This document shows positions 1-10,073 of a stretch of 64,000 nucleotides of DNA, one piece after another. Position numbers and translations under genes: made by a program. Origin of the DNA: Aquabacterium lacunae (GTDB taxonomy: Bacteria > Pseudomonadota > Gammaproteobacteria > Burkholderiales > Burkholderiaceae_C); NCBI RefSeq assembly GCF_004310865.1, contig NZ_SIXI01000002.1, positions 62,001 to 126,000 on the forward strand, in the 5' to 3' direction. The notes beneath the pieces were generated by a model. That model was not told where the DNA came from, made no database searches, and saw nothing but the letters and a program-made list of their open reading frames with translations. Every line of letters starts with the position of its first letter. The first letter of the stretch is position 1.

Positions 1-1653
1 ATCAACGGCAGCCAGGACGCCCCGATGCGTCGCATCGACGAGCAGTTCTTCGACCGCGGTGGCCTGCTGGAAGTGGCCAGCGACGACATCTACGAAAAAG
101 ACCAGACCGCCATCCTGCGCACCTTCCTGACCCTGCAGAGGGAAGACACCATCAAGGGCCTGTCGGCCCGCACCCTGCGCGCGCTGTACAACGCCCGTGG
201 CCTGATGGACGGCGAGTTCCGCCGAGACCCGGTCAACCGCGCCACTTTCATCGAGATCCTCAAGGAACACCACGGCCAGACCCGCCTGTTCCGGCTCATG
301 AACCAGACCAGCGTGCTGGGCCGCTACCTGTGGGTGTTCCGGCGCATCGTGGGCCAGATGCAGCACGACCTGTTCCACGTGTACACGGTTGACCAGCACA
401 TACTGATGGTGGTGCGCAATGTGCGCCGCTTCTTCATTCCCGAGCACGCGCACGAGTACCCCTACTGCACGCAACTGGCCGCCGAATGGGACAAGCCGTG
501 GCTGCTCTACATCGCCGCCCTCTTCCATGACGTGGCCAAGGGCCGCGGGGGTGACCACTCGGAGCTGGGCGTGGTGGAAGTGCGCCGGTTCTGCCGCGAC
601 CATGGCATCGACCCTGAAGACAGCAAGCTGGTCGAGTTCCTGGTGGGCGAGCACCTGACCATGTCGCGCGTGGCCCAGAAGGAAGACCTGTCCGACCCGG
701 ACGTGATCCAGGCCTTCGCCCAGCGCATGGGCACCGAGCGGCGCCTGACGGCCCTGTACCTGCTGACGGTGGCCGACATCCGCGGCACCAGCCCCAAGGT
801 GTGGAACGCCTGGAAGGGCAAGCTGCTGGAAGACCTCTACAAGCTCACCTTGCGCGCATTGGGTGGCGCCCGCCCCCACATGGATGCCGAGATCGAAGCT
901 CGCAAGCAGCAGGCGCTGAAATCGCTGGCCCTGCGCTCGGCCCGCCCCGGCATGGAAGACGAGCTCTGGAAGACGCTCGACATGAGCTACTTCGCTCGGC
1001 ATGACGCCTCGGACATCGCCTGGCACACGCGCTCTCTCTCGCGCCTGGTGCGCACCGAGCAGCCCATTGTGAAGGCCCGCCTGTCGTCGGTGGGCGAAGG
1101 CCTGCAGGTGCTCGTGTACACCCCCGACCGCGCCGATGTGTTCGCGCGCATTTGCGGCTACTTCGAGCGAACGGGCTACAACATCCTGGACGCCCGGGTG
1201 CACACCACGAAGATCGGCTATGCACTCGACACCTTCCAGGTGATCGCCGGGCCCAACGCCCGCCACGATGGCATCCACTACCGCGAGCTGATCAGCCTGG
1301 TCGAAAGCCAGCTGGTCGAGGCTTTGGCCACCGACAAGCCCCTGCATGAGCCCACACGGGGCCGACTGTCGCGCCGCGTGAAATCCTTCCCCATCCAGCC
1401 GCGCCTGAGCTTGCGCCCTGACGAGCGTGGCCAGCGCTTCCTGCTGTCGATCTCGGCCAGTGACCGCTCGGGCCTGCTGTACGCCATCGCACGCGTGCTG
1501 GCGCAGCACCGTGTGAACGTGCAATTGGCCAAGATCGACACCCTGGGTGAACGGGTGGAAGACACCTTCCTGATCGACGGCCCCATGCTGCGCCAGGACA
1601 AGGCGCAGCTGGCGCTGGAGACCGAGCTGCTGGAAGTGCTGTCGCCTCAGTGA
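1..1653 (+). CDS. glnD: Bifunctional [protein-PII] uridylyltransferase / uridylyl-removing enzyme, C-terminal part (5' end outside window)
   Basis: The frame is open from base 1 to TGA at 1651-1653 (550 codons). Enterobacterial GlnD is about 890 residues, so the N-terminal nucleotidyltransferase domain lies before the window. Visible are the GlnD middle region (DQHILMVVRNVRRFF), the HD domain with its metal-binding ALFHDVAKGRGGDHSELG motif, and two C-terminal ACT domains (starting near LQVLVYTPDRADVFARI and RFLLSISASDRSGLLYAIA). GlnD senses glutamine through the ACT domains and adds UMP to, or removes it from, PII proteins, so it controls nitrogen assimilation. It is convergent with the YdcH-like gene 9 bp downstream. 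Identification is firm; only the start is missing. Confidence 0.97.
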   Translation: MNGSQDAPMRRIDEQFFDRGGLLEVASDDIYEKDQTAILRTFLTLQREDTIKGLSARTLRALYNARGLMDGEFRRDPVNRATFIEILKEHHGQTRLFRLMNQTSVLGRYLWVFRRIVGQMQHDLFHVYTVDQHILMVVRNVRRFFIPEHAHEYPYCTQLAAEWDKPWLLYIAALFHDVAKGRGGDHSELGVVEVRRFCRDHGIDPEDSKLVEFLVGEHLTMSRVAQKEDLSDPDVIQAFAQRMGTERRLTALYLLTVADIRGTSPKVWNAWKGKLLEDLYKLTLRALGGARPHMDAEIEARKQQALKSLALRSARPGMEDELWKTLDMSYFARHDASDIAWHTRSLSRLVRTEQPIVKARLSSVGEGLQVLVYTPDRADVFARICGYFERTGYNILDARVHTTKIGYALDTFQVIAGPNARHDGIHYRELISLVESQLVEALATDKPLHEPTRGRLSRRVKSFPIQPRLSLRPDERGQRFLLSISASDRSGLLYAIARVLAQHRVNVQLAKIDTLGERVEDTFLIDGPMLRQDKAQLALETELLEVLSPQ

Positions 1654-1662
1654 CGGTGCTCG

Positions 1663-1866
1663 TCAGGCTGGCTCTTTGGGGTCGAGCAGCAATTCGAGCT
1701 GGGTGATCTGATCACGCAGCATCAGGCGGCGCTTTTTCAGACGACGCAGGGCGAGTTCGTCCACCGGTTGCTGGTGGCCAGCACGGTCGATCAGGTTGTC
1801 GAGGTCGGCGTGCTCCATGCGGAGCTCGATCAGGCGGCGGTGGGGTGAATGCAGGTTCTCTTGCAT
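1663..1866 (-). CDS. YdcH-like small helical protein (DUF465 family)
   Basis: A 67-residue charged helical protein with the pattern of the YdcH/DUF465 family: a first helix (HRRLIELRMEHADLDNLID), a short turn, then a basic segment LRRLKKRRLMLRDQI. The molecular function of the family is not established. I chose the ATG at 1866 because the protein then begins MQENLHSPHRRL as family members do. An in-frame GTG at 1902 would add 12 residues unlike the family. Neither start has a convincing Shine-Dalgarno. It ends next to glnD in convergent orientation and is divergent from the PP2C gene. Confidence 0.8.
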   Translation of the reverse strand: MQENLHSPHRRLIELRMEHADLDNLIDRAGHQQPVDELALRRLKKRRLMLRDQITQLELLLDPKEPA

Positions 1867-1967
1867 GGTGGCAAAGGAGGGAACACCCGAGGGTCGCGCC
1901 ACACTGATTTACAGGGGAAGCAACGCGCAAGCGCACTGGCCAGTCTTTTCGCGATTATAGTTTTCCC

Positions 1968-2735
1968 ATGATCAGACAGCCATCCGGCCATCGCCTTGTG
2001 GCAGCCACCGGCCTGCACAAAGGCGACCGGAACTACCAGCAAGACCAGGTGGAAATCCTTCCCCACCCTCGCACGCAAGGTTGTGTGCTGGGCGTGGTGG
2101 CCGACGGCATGGGTGGCAAGAGCGGGGGCCGCAAGGCGGCCGACCAGGTCATCATGACCGCGCGTCAGATGTTCGACCGCTACGCACCCGAACAGGACGA
2201 CCCCACCCTGGCCTTGCGGCAGCTGGTGCAGGAAGCCCACCTGATGATCAAGCTCACGGCCATCGCCTTCGAAGAAGAGCCGCACAGCACCGTGGCCGCC
2301 TTCATCGTGCACCCTGACCGCTCGGCCGCCATCGTGCACGCCGGCGATTCACGTGTGTACCACTTCCACCAGTCGGAAATGGTGCACCGCACGCTCGACC
2401 ACTCCTTCGTGCAACGACTGATCAACGAAGGCCAGATCACCGAAGAAGAGGCCAACAACCATCCGCAGTCGAACCTGCTGATCGGCTGCCTGGGCACCCA
2501 GCAAGACCCGCCGCAAGCCGTGCACCTGATCGACCGACTCGACATCGGCGACACCCTGCTGGCCTGCAGCGACGGCGTGTGGCATTACTTCACCCCCCGC
2601 GAGATCGGGGCGGTGCTGGCCTCCCTGCCGCCGCGCGAAGCCTGTGAAATGCTGATCAGCAAGGCCCGTCACCGTGCACGCGGCAGCGGCGACAATCTCA
2701 GCATTGCGCTGGTGCGGGTCGAACCCGCCGCCTGA
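1968..2735 (+). CDS. PP2C-family serine/threonine protein phosphatase
   Basis: A 255-residue soluble single-domain PP2C phosphatase. The metal-binding aspartate motifs are all present in order: GDRNYQQDQVEI near the N-terminus, VADGMGGKSGGRKAAD, HAGDSRVYHF, LLACSDGVWHYF and GSGDNLSIALVRV near the end. It should remove phosphate from Ser/Thr residues using Mn or Mg. No Hanks-type kinase is nearby, so its substrate cannot be read from context. An FHA-domain protein lies 22 kb away (24008), but I see nothing linking the two. It is convergent with zapE (9 bp gap). Confidence 0.92.
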   Translation: MIRQPSGHRLVAATGLHKGDRNYQQDQVEILPHPRTQGCVLGVVADGMGGKSGGRKAADQVIMTARQMFDRYAPEQDDPTLALRQLVQEAHLMIKLTAIAFEEEPHSTVAAFIVHPDRSAAIVHAGDSRVYHFHQSEMVHRTLDHSFVQRLINEGQITEEEANNHPQSNLLIGCLGTQQDPPQAVHLIDRLDIGDTLLACSDGVWHYFTPREIGAVLASLPPREACEMLISKARHRARGSGDNLSIALVRVEPAA

Positions 2736-2744
2736 CACCCAGCC

Positions 2745-3857
2745 TCAGGTGATCGAGGTGTCGACCACGCGTCGCTCTTCGCTCAGGTATTCCTTCGACT
2801 GCATCTCGTTCAGGCGCGAGACCGTGCGCGGGAATTCGTGCGAGAACGGGCCCTCGGTGTACAGCTGCTCGGGCGGCACTTCGGCCGAGATCACCAGCTT
2901 GCACTTGCGGTCGTACAGCACATCGACCAGCCAGGTGAAACGGCGCGCCTCCGAGGCCAACCTCACCGGCATGTGCGGCACATCGCTCAGCATCACGGTG
3001 TGAAAGCGCGAGGCCAGCTCCAGGTAATCGTTCTGCGAGCGCGGGCCACCACACAGGGTGTTGAAATCGAACCAGACCACGCCACCGGCCTTGCGACGGG
3101 CCTTGAGCACCCGGTGCTCGATGTTCAGCGCCGGGTCTTCGTCGGCGGTCTCGGCCAGCTGCGAGAACATCCGGTGCATCTCGGCCTCGTTGGCCTCATT
3201 GAGCGGCTGCAGGTACAGGTTGGCGTTTTCCAGCGCGCGGCGGCGGTAATCGTTGCCGGCATCCACGTTCACCACCTGCAGCTGCTGCTTGAGCAGCTCG
3301 ATGGCCGGCAGGATGCGGTCACGGTGCAGCCCGTTGGGGTACAGGCCATCGGGGTGGAAGTTCGAGGTCGTGACGATGCTCATGCGGTTGCGGAACATGG
3401 CGTCCAGCAACTTGTACAGGATCATGGCGTCGGTCACATCGGCCACGTGGAATTCGTCGAAGCAGATCAGGCGGTGCTTGCGCGACATGCGCTTGGCCAG
3501 CACCTCCAGCGGGTCTTGCTGCCCCTTGAGCTCGTGCAGCTGGCGGTGCACTTCGCGCATGAACTCGTGGAAGTGCAGGCGGGTCTTGCGCTCCAGCGGC
3601 ACCGCGTTGAAGAAGCAGTCCATGATGAAGCTCTTGCCCCGCCCCACCCCGCCGTACATGTAAACGCCCTTGGGCAGCTCGGGGTAGCGCAGCATCTTGG
3701 TCAGCGCATTGCTGCGCTTGGCCTTGTAGCCGGCCCATTCGTCCTGACAGCGTTGCAAGGCGGCGATGCCGGCCAGCTGGGCCTCGTCGGCCTTGTAGCC
3801 ACGTTCGGCCAGGCTTTGCTGGTACAGCTGGGAAACAGACACGGTTTGCGCAGACAT
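2745..3857 (-). CDS. zapE: Cell division protein ZapE (AFG1-like ATPase)
   Basis: A 370-residue P-loop ATPase of the AFG1/ZapE family. Walker A is GGVGRGKS at about residues 69-76 and Walker B is LICFDEFHVAD. The family signatures HFHEFMREVH and TSNFHPDGLYPNGL are also present. In E. coli ZapE binds FtsZ and affects Z-ring stability, mainly under stress. The start was set at the ATG at 3857 (MSAQTVSV); the frame continues upstream to 3896, but those residues overlap the lpdA terminator. It follows sucA-sucB-lpdA on the same strand but is separated from them by an intrinsic terminator, so co-transcription would need readthrough. Confidence 0.94.
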   Translation of the reverse strand: MSAQTVSVSQLYQQSLAERGYKADEAQLAGIAALQRCQDEWAGYKAKRSNALTKMLRYPELPKGVYMYGGVGRGKSFIMDCFFNAVPLERKTRLHFHEFMREVHRQLHELKGQQDPLEVLAKRMSRKHRLICFDEFHVADVTDAMILYKLLDAMFRNRMSIVTTSNFHPDGLYPNGLHRDRILPAIELLKQQLQVVNVDAGNDYRRRALENANLYLQPLNEANEAEMHRMFSQLAETADEDPALNIEHRVLKARRKAGGVVWFDFNTLCGGPRSQNDYLELASRFHTVMLSDVPHMPVRLASEARRFTWLVDVLYDRKCKLVISAEVPPEQLYTEGPFSHEFPRTVSRLNEMQSKEYLSEERRVVDTSIT

Positions 3858-3881
3858 GGCGTGCAAAAAATTCAAGGCGTG

Positions 3882-3905
3882 AAAAAGGGCAGCCACGCTG
3901 CCCTT
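3882..3905 (-). terminator. Intrinsic terminator after lpdA
   Basis: On the minus strand a 9-bp perfect stem (AAGGGCAGC/GCTGCCCTT, 3-base loop) is followed directly by a T-run. It lies 24 bp after the lpdA stop and before zapE, closing the suc operon. Confidence 0.85.
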
Positions 3906-3928
3906 GGGGACTCAGTGCTGCACCGACA

Positions 3929-5356
3929 TCAGAAGTTTAAGGTGCGCTTGTCCACGGCGAGCGCCGCTTCCTTGGTCGACTCACTCAAACTGGGGTGCGC
4001 ATGGCAGATGCGCGCGATGTCTTCGGCGCTGGCCTTGAAGGCCATGGCCACGCAGGCTTCGGCGATCAGCTCGCTGGCAAACGGCCCGATGATGTGCACA
4101 CCCAGGATCTCGTCGGTGGCCGCGTCGGCCAGGAACTTCACGAAGCCGGTGGTATCCCCCAGGGCGCGGGCGCGCCCGTTGGCCAGAAATGGGAAGGAAC
4201 CGGCTTTGTAAGCCCGTCCTTCCGCCTTCAGGGCCTGTTCGGTTTTGCCGACCCAGGCGATTTCCGGGCTGGTGTAGATCACCCACGGAACCAGGTTGAA
4301 GTCGACGTGCCCGTGCTGACCGGCAATGCGCTCGGCCACGGCCACACCTTCTTCTTCAGCCTTGTGGGCCAGCATGGGGCCGCGCACCACGTCGCCCACC
4401 GCCCACACATTGGGCAGGTTGGTCTTGCAGTCGTCGTCCACCACGATGGCACCGCGTTCGTCCAGCTTCAGGCCCACGGCCTCGGCGTTCAGGCCGTTGG
4501 TGTTGGGCACGCGGCCGATGGACACGATCAGCTTGTCCACTTCCAGCTTCTGCGCCTCACCCTTGGCGTCGGTGTAGTTCACCGTCACGCCCTTCTTGGC
4601 CTTCTTGATCTCGCCGATCTTCACGCCCAGCTGCAGCTTGATGCCTTGCTTGACGAAGATCTTCTGCGCTTCCTTGGCCACCTGCTCGTCCACGGCCGCC
4701 AGGAAGGTGGGCATGGCTTCCAGCACGGTCACTTCGGCGCCCAGGCGGCGCCAGACCGAGCCCATTTCCAGGCCGATCACGCCCGAGCCGATCACGCCCA
4801 GCTTGGCCGGGGTTTCGGTCACGGCCAGCGCGCCTTCGTTCGACAGGATCTGCTTCTCGTCGAATTCGGCACCGGGCAGCTGGCGGGCGTTCGAGCCTGT
4901 GGCCAGCACCACGTGCTTGCCTTGCAGGGTCTCGGGCTTGTCACCGGCCACGGCGATCTCGTACAGGCCACCGTCGGCCTTGACGAAGGAGCCACGGCCA
5001 TGGAAGAAGCTGACCTTGTTCTTCTTGAACAGGTACAGGATGCCGTCGTTGTTCTGCTTCACGACCGCGTCCTTGCGGGCGATCATCTTGGCCACGTCCA
5101 TCTTCAGGCCGTCCACGGTGATGCCGTGGTCAGCGAAGTGGTGAGCGGCCTGCTCGTAGTGTTCGGACGATTGCAGCAGCGCCTTCGAAGGGATGCAGCC
5201 CACGTTGGTGCAGGTGCCGCCGGGGGCAGCGCCGCCCTTGGCGTTCTTCCATTCGTCGATGCAGGCCACCTTGAAGCCCAGCTGGGCCGCGCGGATGGCA
5301 GCGATGTAGCCGCCGGGGCCGCCACCGATCACGATGACGTCGAATTGTTGGGACAT
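3929..5356 (-). CDS. lpdA: Dihydrolipoyl dehydrogenase (E3 of 2-oxoglutarate dehydrogenase)
   Basis: A 475-residue flavoprotein disulfide reductase. The FAD-binding motif is [15 protein letters not shown] (from residue 10), the redox-active disulfide is C49/C54 in [13 protein letters not shown], the NAD-binding motif is [14 protein letters not shown], and the C-terminal dimer domain carries the active-site histidine in HAHPSLSE. It reoxidises dihydrolipoamide on SucB and passes electrons to NAD. The ATG at 5356 is preceded by a good Shine-Dalgarno (AGGAGACGACC). An upstream in-frame extension to 5398 has no family support. It is the third gene of sucA-sucB-lpdA and probably serves this complex. 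Confidence 0.97.
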   Translation of the reverse strand: MSQQFDVIVIGGGPGGYIAAIRAAQLGFKVACIDEWKNAKGGAAPGGTCTNVGCIPSKALLQSSEHYEQAAHHFADHGITVDGLKMDVAKMIARKDAVVKQNNDGILYLFKKNKVSFFHGRGSFVKADGGLYEIAVAGDKPETLQGKHVVLATGSNARQLPGAEFDEKQILSNEGALAVTETPAKLGVIGSGVIGLEMGSVWRRLGAEVTVLEAMPTFLAAVDEQVAKEAQKIFVKQGIKLQLGVKIGEIKKAKKGVTVNYTDAKGEAQKLEVDKLIVSIGRVPNTNGLNAEAVGLKLDERGAIVVDDDCKTNLPNVWAVGDVVRGPMLAHKAEEEGVAVAERIAGQHGHVDFNLVPWVIYTSPEIAWVGKTEQALKAEGRAYKAGSFPFLANGRARALGDTTGFVKFLADAATDEILGVHIIGPFASELIAEACVAMAFKASAEDIARICHAHPSLSESTKEAALAVDKRTLNF

Positions 5357-5490
5357 GGTCGTCTCCTGGTGTGTCGCGTGTGCACGCCTGCAGGCCACGC
5401 AGCCGGCATTTGCAGACGCCAGGCGAGCCCTCGTGAGGCCCGCCCGGCCGCAAAAACGGTGCAGGGGTCAGGCAATGCCTGGGTGGTGGA

Positions 5491-6768
5491 TCAGATGTCG
5501 AACAGCAGGCGGGCCGGATCTTCCAGCGCTTCCTTCATGGCGACCAGGCCCAGCACGGCTTCGCGGCCGTCGATGATGCGGTGGTCGTACGACATGGCCA
5601 GGTAGTTGATCGGACGGATCACGATCTGGCCGTTCTCCACCACGGGGCGATCCTTGGTGGCGTGCACGCCCAGGATGGCCGATTGGGGCGGGTTGATGAT
5701 GGGGGTGGACAGCATCGAGCCGAACACGCCGCCGTTGGAGATCGAGAAGGTGCCACCGGTCATCTCTTCGATGCCCAGCTTGCCGTCACGGGCCTTCACG
5801 CCGAATTCGGCGATCTTCTTTTCGATCTCGGCGAAGGTCATCTGGTCGACATTGCGCAGCACCGGCACCACCAGGCCACGGGGCGAGCCCACGGCCACGC
5901 CGATGTCGAAGTAGCCGTGGTAAACGATGTCGTTGCCGTCGACCGAGGCGTTCAGCACCGGGTACTTCTTGAGGGCGTGCACGGCCGCCTTCACGAAGAA
6001 GCTCATGAAGCCCAGCTTGACGCCGTGTTCCTTTTCGAACTTTTCCTGGAACTTCTTGCGCATTTCCATCACCGGGGCCATGTTCACTTCATTGAACGTG
6101 GTCAGGATGGCGTTGGTGGCTTGCGACTGCAGCAGGCGCTCGGCCACACGGGCACGCAGGCGGCTCATGGGCACGCGCTGCTCGGGGCGATCGCCCAGGC
6201 TGTTCGGACCGGTGGGAGCCTGCACGGCGGGCAACGAGCTGGTAGGCACGCCGGTGGGGATGGCAGGGGTGGCGGGCGCAGCAGCAGCCGGCTTGGCACC
6301 ACCGGCCACGGCGGCCAGCACATCACCCTTGGTCACACGGCCGTCTTTGCCGGAACCAGCCACTTGCGAAGCGCTCAGGCCGTTGTCGGCCAGCAGCTTG
6401 GCGGCGGCCGGCATGGCCACGTCGCCCTTGCTGCCACCGGTGGCGGCGGCCACAGGAGCTGCAGCCGGCGCAGCAGCCGGAGCAGGTGCAGCAGCCGGAG
6501 CGGCTGCGGGTGCAGCGCCAGCCTTGCCTTCTGTGTCGATCTGGGCGATCAGCTGGTCGGACACCACGGTGCCGCCATTGCCGACCACGTGGGCAGCCAG
6601 TACGCCAGCGGCGGGCGCCGGCACTTCCAGCACGACCTTGTCGGTCTCGATCTCGATCAGGATTTCATCGGCCGCGACGGCTTCGCCTGGCTGCTTCTTC
6701 CATTGCAGCAGGGTGGCCTCGGCCACGGACTCGGACAGTTGGGGAACCTTGACTTCAACGATTGCCAT
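5491..6768 (-). CDS. sucB: Dihydrolipoyllysine-residue succinyltransferase (E2 of 2-oxoglutarate dehydrogenase)
   Basis: A 425-residue E2 with the standard order: one lipoyl domain (lipoylated K44 in [11 protein letters not shown]), a long Ala/Pro linker, a small peripheral-subunit-binding domain ([17 protein letters not shown]), a second Ala/Pro linker and the C-terminal catalytic domain with the active-site motif [13 protein letters not shown]. It transfers the succinyl group from SucA to CoA and forms the complex core. The ATG at 6768 has the Shine-Dalgarno GGAGA seven bases upstream. The repetitive DNA at about 6430-6520 simply encodes the Ala/Pro linker. Confidence 0.97.
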   Translation of the reverse strand: MAIVEVKVPQLSESVAEATLLQWKKQPGEAVAADEILIEIETDKVVLEVPAPAAGVLAAHVVGNGGTVVSDQLIAQIDTEGKAGAAPAAAPAAAPAPAAAPAAAPVAAATGGSKGDVAMPAAAKLLADNGLSASQVAGSGKDGRVTKGDVLAAVAGGAKPAAAAPATPAIPTGVPTSSLPAVQAPTGPNSLGDRPEQRVPMSRLRARVAERLLQSQATNAILTTFNEVNMAPVMEMRKKFQEKFEKEHGVKLGFMSFFVKAAVHALKKYPVLNASVDGNDIVYHGYFDIGVAVGSPRGLVVPVLRNVDQMTFAEIEKKIAEFGVKARDGKLGIEEMTGGTFSISNGGVFGSMLSTPIINPPQSAILGVHATKDRPVVENGQIVIRPINYLAMSYDHRIIDGREAVLGLVAMKEALEDPARLLFDI

Positions 6769-6863
6769 GATGTGTATCTCCATTGCACCGAGGCGTTCTC
6801 ACCTGCAGCGCCCTGCCCTTGTCGGTGGGCAGGCGCGCCAGGGACGCCGCGGCGTCAGAACCT

Positions 6864-9722
6864 TTACTTGGTGAGAACGAAGCCCTTGAGCTTGGCGAAG
6901 GCCTGGTCCAGCAGGGCTTTCTGCTGTTCCTGGTGCAGGTGGGCATAACCCACAGCCGGCGATGCCGAGGCCGGACGGCCTGCATAACCGAGCTTCTGCC
7001 CTTCGGCCATGTTCTCGTGGATGTAGTGCTGGACGAAGAACCAGGCGCCCTGGTTCTGGGGCTCGTCCTGGCACCACACCAGTTCGGTGGCGTTGGGATA
7101 CTTCTTCATTTCCGCAGCGAACGCCTTGTGCGGGAAGGGGTACAGCTGTTCGACGCGGAGGATGGCCACGTCGTCCGACTTCTTCTCGGCGCGCTTCTTG
7201 ACCAGGTCGTAGTACACCTTGCCAGAGCAGCAGATGATGCGCTTGACCTTGGCGGCGTTGATGGTCTCGTCGAGCTCGCCGATCACGGTGCGGAATTCAC
7301 CGCGGGTGAACTCGGACAGCGGCGAGGTGGCGTCCTTGTTGCGCAGCAGCGATTTGGGCGTGAACAGCACCAAGGGCTTGCGGAACATGCGCACCATCTG
7401 GCGACGCAGCACATGGAAGATCTGGCTGGCCGTGGTCGGCTGCACGATCTGCATGTTGTTGTCAGCGGCCAGCTGCATGAAGCGCTCCAGGCGGGCCGAG
7501 CTGTGCTCGGGGCCCTGGCCTTCGTAGCCGTGCGGCAGCATCAGGGTCAGGCCGTTGGAGCGACCCCACTTCACTTCACCCGAGGCGATGAACTGGTCGA
7601 TCACCACCTGGGCGCCGTTGACGAAGTCGCCGAACTGGGCTTCCCAGATCACCAGGCTGTTGGGGTCAGAGCCGGCGTAGCCGTACTCGAAGCCCAGCAC
7701 AGCCTCTTCCGACAGGATCGAGTCGATCACCACGAAAGGGGCCTGGTTCTCGCCGATGTGCTGCAGGGGCACGTAGGTGCCTTCGTCGAACTTTTCACGG
7801 TTCTGGTCGTGCAGCACGGCGTGGCGGTGAGTGAAGGTGCCACGGCCGCAGTCTTCGCCCGACAGGCGCACCGGGTAGCCCGAGGCCACCAGCGAGGCAA
7901 AAGCCATGTGCTCGCCCATGCCCCAGTCGACGTTGATGTCGCCACGGCCCATGGCCGCGCGGTCGTCGATCACCTTCTGCACCAGCGGGTGCAGCTTGAA
8001 GTTGCCGGGGATGGTCGTGATGCGTTCGGCCAGGCGGCGGAACTCGGCCAGCGGCAGCGCGGTGTCGGCGCTGTCGGTCCACTTCTTGTTCAGGTACGGG
8101 GTCCAGTCGACGGCGTACTTGCTCTTGAAGTTGGTCAGCACGGGGTCCACGGTGTGCTTGCCGGCTTCCATGGCCGCACGGTACTCCTTGACCATGTTGT
8201 CAGGGCCGTCAGCAGGCATGGTGCCGCCGGCGACCAGGCGGTCACCATACACCTTGCGGGTGCCCGGGTGCTGGCCGATCTTCTTGTACATCAGCGGCTG
8301 GGTCATGGCAGGGGTGTCCTGCTCGTTGTGGCCCAGCTTGCGGAAGCACACGATGTCGACCACGACATCCTTGTTGAACTGCTGACGGTAGTCCAGCGCC
8401 AGCTGGGTGCACAGCACCACGGCCTCGGGGTCGTCGCCGTTCACGTGCAGCACCGGGGCTTCGATCATCTTGACCACGTCCGAGCAATACAGCGTCGAGC
8501 GGGTGTCGCGCGGGTCGGAGGTGGTGAAACCGATCTGGTTGTTGATGACGATGTGCACCGTGCCGCCCGTGTAGTAACCACGGGTCTGGGCCAGGGCCAG
8601 CGTTTCCATCACGACACCCTGACCGGCGAAGGCCGCGTCACCATGCACCTGCACGGGCAGCACCTGCGTGCCCTTGGGGTCGCCACGGCGGTCCATGCGG
8701 GCCTTGACCGAACCTTCGACCACCGGATTCACGATTTCCAGGTGGGAAGGGTTGAAAGAGAGTGACAGGTGAACCGGGCCGCCAGGGGTACTGACGTCCG
8801 ACGAGAAGCCTTGGTGGTACTTCACGTCACCTGCCGGCAGGTTTTCGGGCGCGGTGTGCTCGAATTCCTGGAAAAGCTCCTTGGGCTCTTTGCCCAAGGT
8901 GTTGACCAGCACGTTCAGACGGCCGCGGTGGGCCATGCCGATCACGATTTCCTGCACGCCCTTTTCACCGGCGCGCTGGATCAGTTCGTCCATCGAGGCG
9001 ATGAAGCTTTCGCCGCCTTCCAGAGAGAAGCGCTTCTGGCCCACGTACTTGGTGTGCAGGAAGCGCTCCAGGCCCTCGGCTGCCGTCAGGCGGTCCAGGA
9101 TGGCCTTCTTCTTCTCGGCGCTGAAGGTGGGCTTGGAGCGGATCGACTCCAGGCGCTCTTGCCACCAGCGCTTTTCGGTGGGGTCGGTGATGTGCATGTA
9201 CTCGGCGCCGATGCTGCCGCAGTACGTTTCACGCAGGGCCTGCACGATCTCGCGCAGGGTCATGTGCTCGGCCTTGGTGAAGTAGGTGTTCGTGGCACTG
9301 AACGTGATGTCCATGTCGGACTCGGTCAGGTCGTAGAACGAAGGCTCGAGCTCGGGAATCTTGGGGCGTTCCTGGCGCTTGAGGGGATCGAGATCCGCCC
9401 AGCGGGAACCGAGGAAGCGATAAGCAGCAATGAGGGATTGAACGTGCACCTGCTTGCGCGCCACATTCAGGTCAGCCGAGCTGGTCTTGACCATGAAGGC
9501 GTTGGCCTTGGCGCGCTGGGCGAACGATTCGACCACAGGCGCATGGGCCACGTCGCGGGAATCGGTGCCATCGACGGCGGGTACGTTCTGGAGGGCGTCG
9601 AAGTACGAACGCCAGTTGTCAGGCACGGAGCCTGGGTTGTCGAGGTATGCCTCGTACAACTCTTCCACATAAGGGGCATTGCCCCCGAACAGGTACGAGT
9701 TCGACCTGAACTGCTGCATCAT
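6864..9722 (-). CDS. sucA: 2-oxoglutarate dehydrogenase E1 component
   Basis: A 952-residue thiamine-diphosphate decarboxylase, close to the usual 930-960 residues. Visible signatures are the N-terminal E2-binding segment (SYLFGGNAPYVEELYEAYL), GMAHRGRLNVLVN, the pyrophosphate-binding GDAAFAGQGVVMETL and INNQIGFTTSDPRD, and the C-terminal LMLPHGYEGQGPEHSSAR. It decarboxylates 2-oxoglutarate and succinylates the SucB lipoyl group in the TCA cycle. I start at the ATG at 9722, which has GAGGTGA at an ideal distance; a GTG inside that same site (9731) is the alternative. It is the first gene of sucA-sucB-lpdA. Confidence 0.97.
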   Translation of the reverse strand: MMQQFRSNSYLFGGNAPYVEELYEAYLDNPGSVPDNWRSYFDALQNVPAVDGTDSRDVAHAPVVESFAQRAKANAFMVKTSSADLNVARKQVHVQSLIAAYRFLGSRWADLDPLKRQERPKIPELEPSFYDLTESDMDITFSATNTYFTKAEHMTLREIVQALRETYCGSIGAEYMHITDPTEKRWWQERLESIRSKPTFSAEKKKAILDRLTAAEGLERFLHTKYVGQKRFSLEGGESFIASMDELIQRAGEKGVQEIVIGMAHRGRLNVLVNTLGKEPKELFQEFEHTAPENLPAGDVKYHQGFSSDVSTPGGPVHLSLSFNPSHLEIVNPVVEGSVKARMDRRGDPKGTQVLPVQVHGDAAFAGQGVVMETLALAQTRGYYTGGTVHIVINNQIGFTTSDPRDTRSTLYCSDVVKMIEAPVLHVNGDDPEAVVLCTQLALDYRQQFNKDVVVDIVCFRKLGHNEQDTPAMTQPLMYKKIGQHPGTRKVYGDRLVAGGTMPADGPDNMVKEYRAAMEAGKHTVDPVLTNFKSKYAVDWTPYLNKKWTDSADTALPLAEFRRLAERITTIPGNFKLHPLVQKVIDDRAAMGRGDINVDWGMGEHMAFASLVASGYPVRLSGEDCGRGTFTHRHAVLHDQNREKFDEGTYVPLQHIGENQAPFVVIDSILSEEAVLGFEYGYAGSDPNSLVIWEAQFGDFVNGAQVVIDQFIASGEVKWGRSNGLTLMLPHGYEGQGPEHSSARLERFMQLAADNNMQIVQPTTASQIFHVLRRQMVRMFRKPLVLFTPKSLLRNKDATSPLSEFTRGEFRTVIGELDETINAAKVKRIICCSGKVYYDLVKKRAEKKSDDVAILRVEQLYPFPHKAFAAEMKKYPNATELVWCQDEPQNQGAWFFVQHYIHENMAEGQKLGYAGRPASASPAVGYAHLHQEQQKALLDQAFAKLKGFVLTK

Positions 9723-10073
9723 TTCGCTCACCTCGCTCTCAGGTTTCCTGAGAAATTGGCTGGTTGAAAAACCTTCCGCGACACGGCTTGACCGATTGGC
9801 GGATTGCGACCCGCCTCAGCTTGGAACCAGTGGCTCCGGCGTTGGCGACGGGAAGGGCTTGTTTGTGTAAAACCGCCGCCACTGTACCACCCCTGACCCA
9901 CGCCGGTGCGCCGTGACCGCGAAAAAACATGTGGAAACTACGCAGTCGATTGGAGCGTTGCCACCAGCGATTCGGTCAAAGAAAAAGCCGGGCACTGCCC
10001 GGCTTGATCGGTGCCCCGCAACCCGGGGCGCACAGCCCCGGCACACCGGAGGCTGTGGCGTGAACCGGCTGGA
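9723..10073. other. Non-coding gap upstream of sucA
   Basis: These 351 bp lie between the start of sucA and the end of sodB. They hold the sodB terminator (about 9982-10004) and should contain the sucA promoter. The only -10-like hexamer I see on the minus strand is TACAGT (9881-9886), without a good -35, so no promoter is called. Open frames here are short and unlike any family I know. Confidence 0.6.
9982..10004 (-). terminator. Intrinsic terminator after sodB
   Basis: On the minus strand the stem GCCGGGCA/TGCCCGGC is followed by CTTTTTCTTT, 70-90 bp beyond the sodB stop. Stem plus T-run are typical of factor-independent termination. Confidence 0.85.

Noticed and set aside
2838-5605. Plus-strand frames of 457 and 536 codons across zapE and lpdA
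   Set aside because: Antisense to well-supported genes, with biased composition and no recognisable motif.
6430-6520. Short GCAGCCGGAGC-type repeats, resembling a tandem repeat locus
   Set aside because: They encode the Ala/Pro linker between SucB domains, and are imperfect; coding constraint explains them.
6783-9767. Long plus-strand frames (660 and 332 codons) across sucA
   Set aside because: Antisense shadows of sucA with low-complexity composition and no domain pattern. The sucA motifs on the minus strand are unambiguous.
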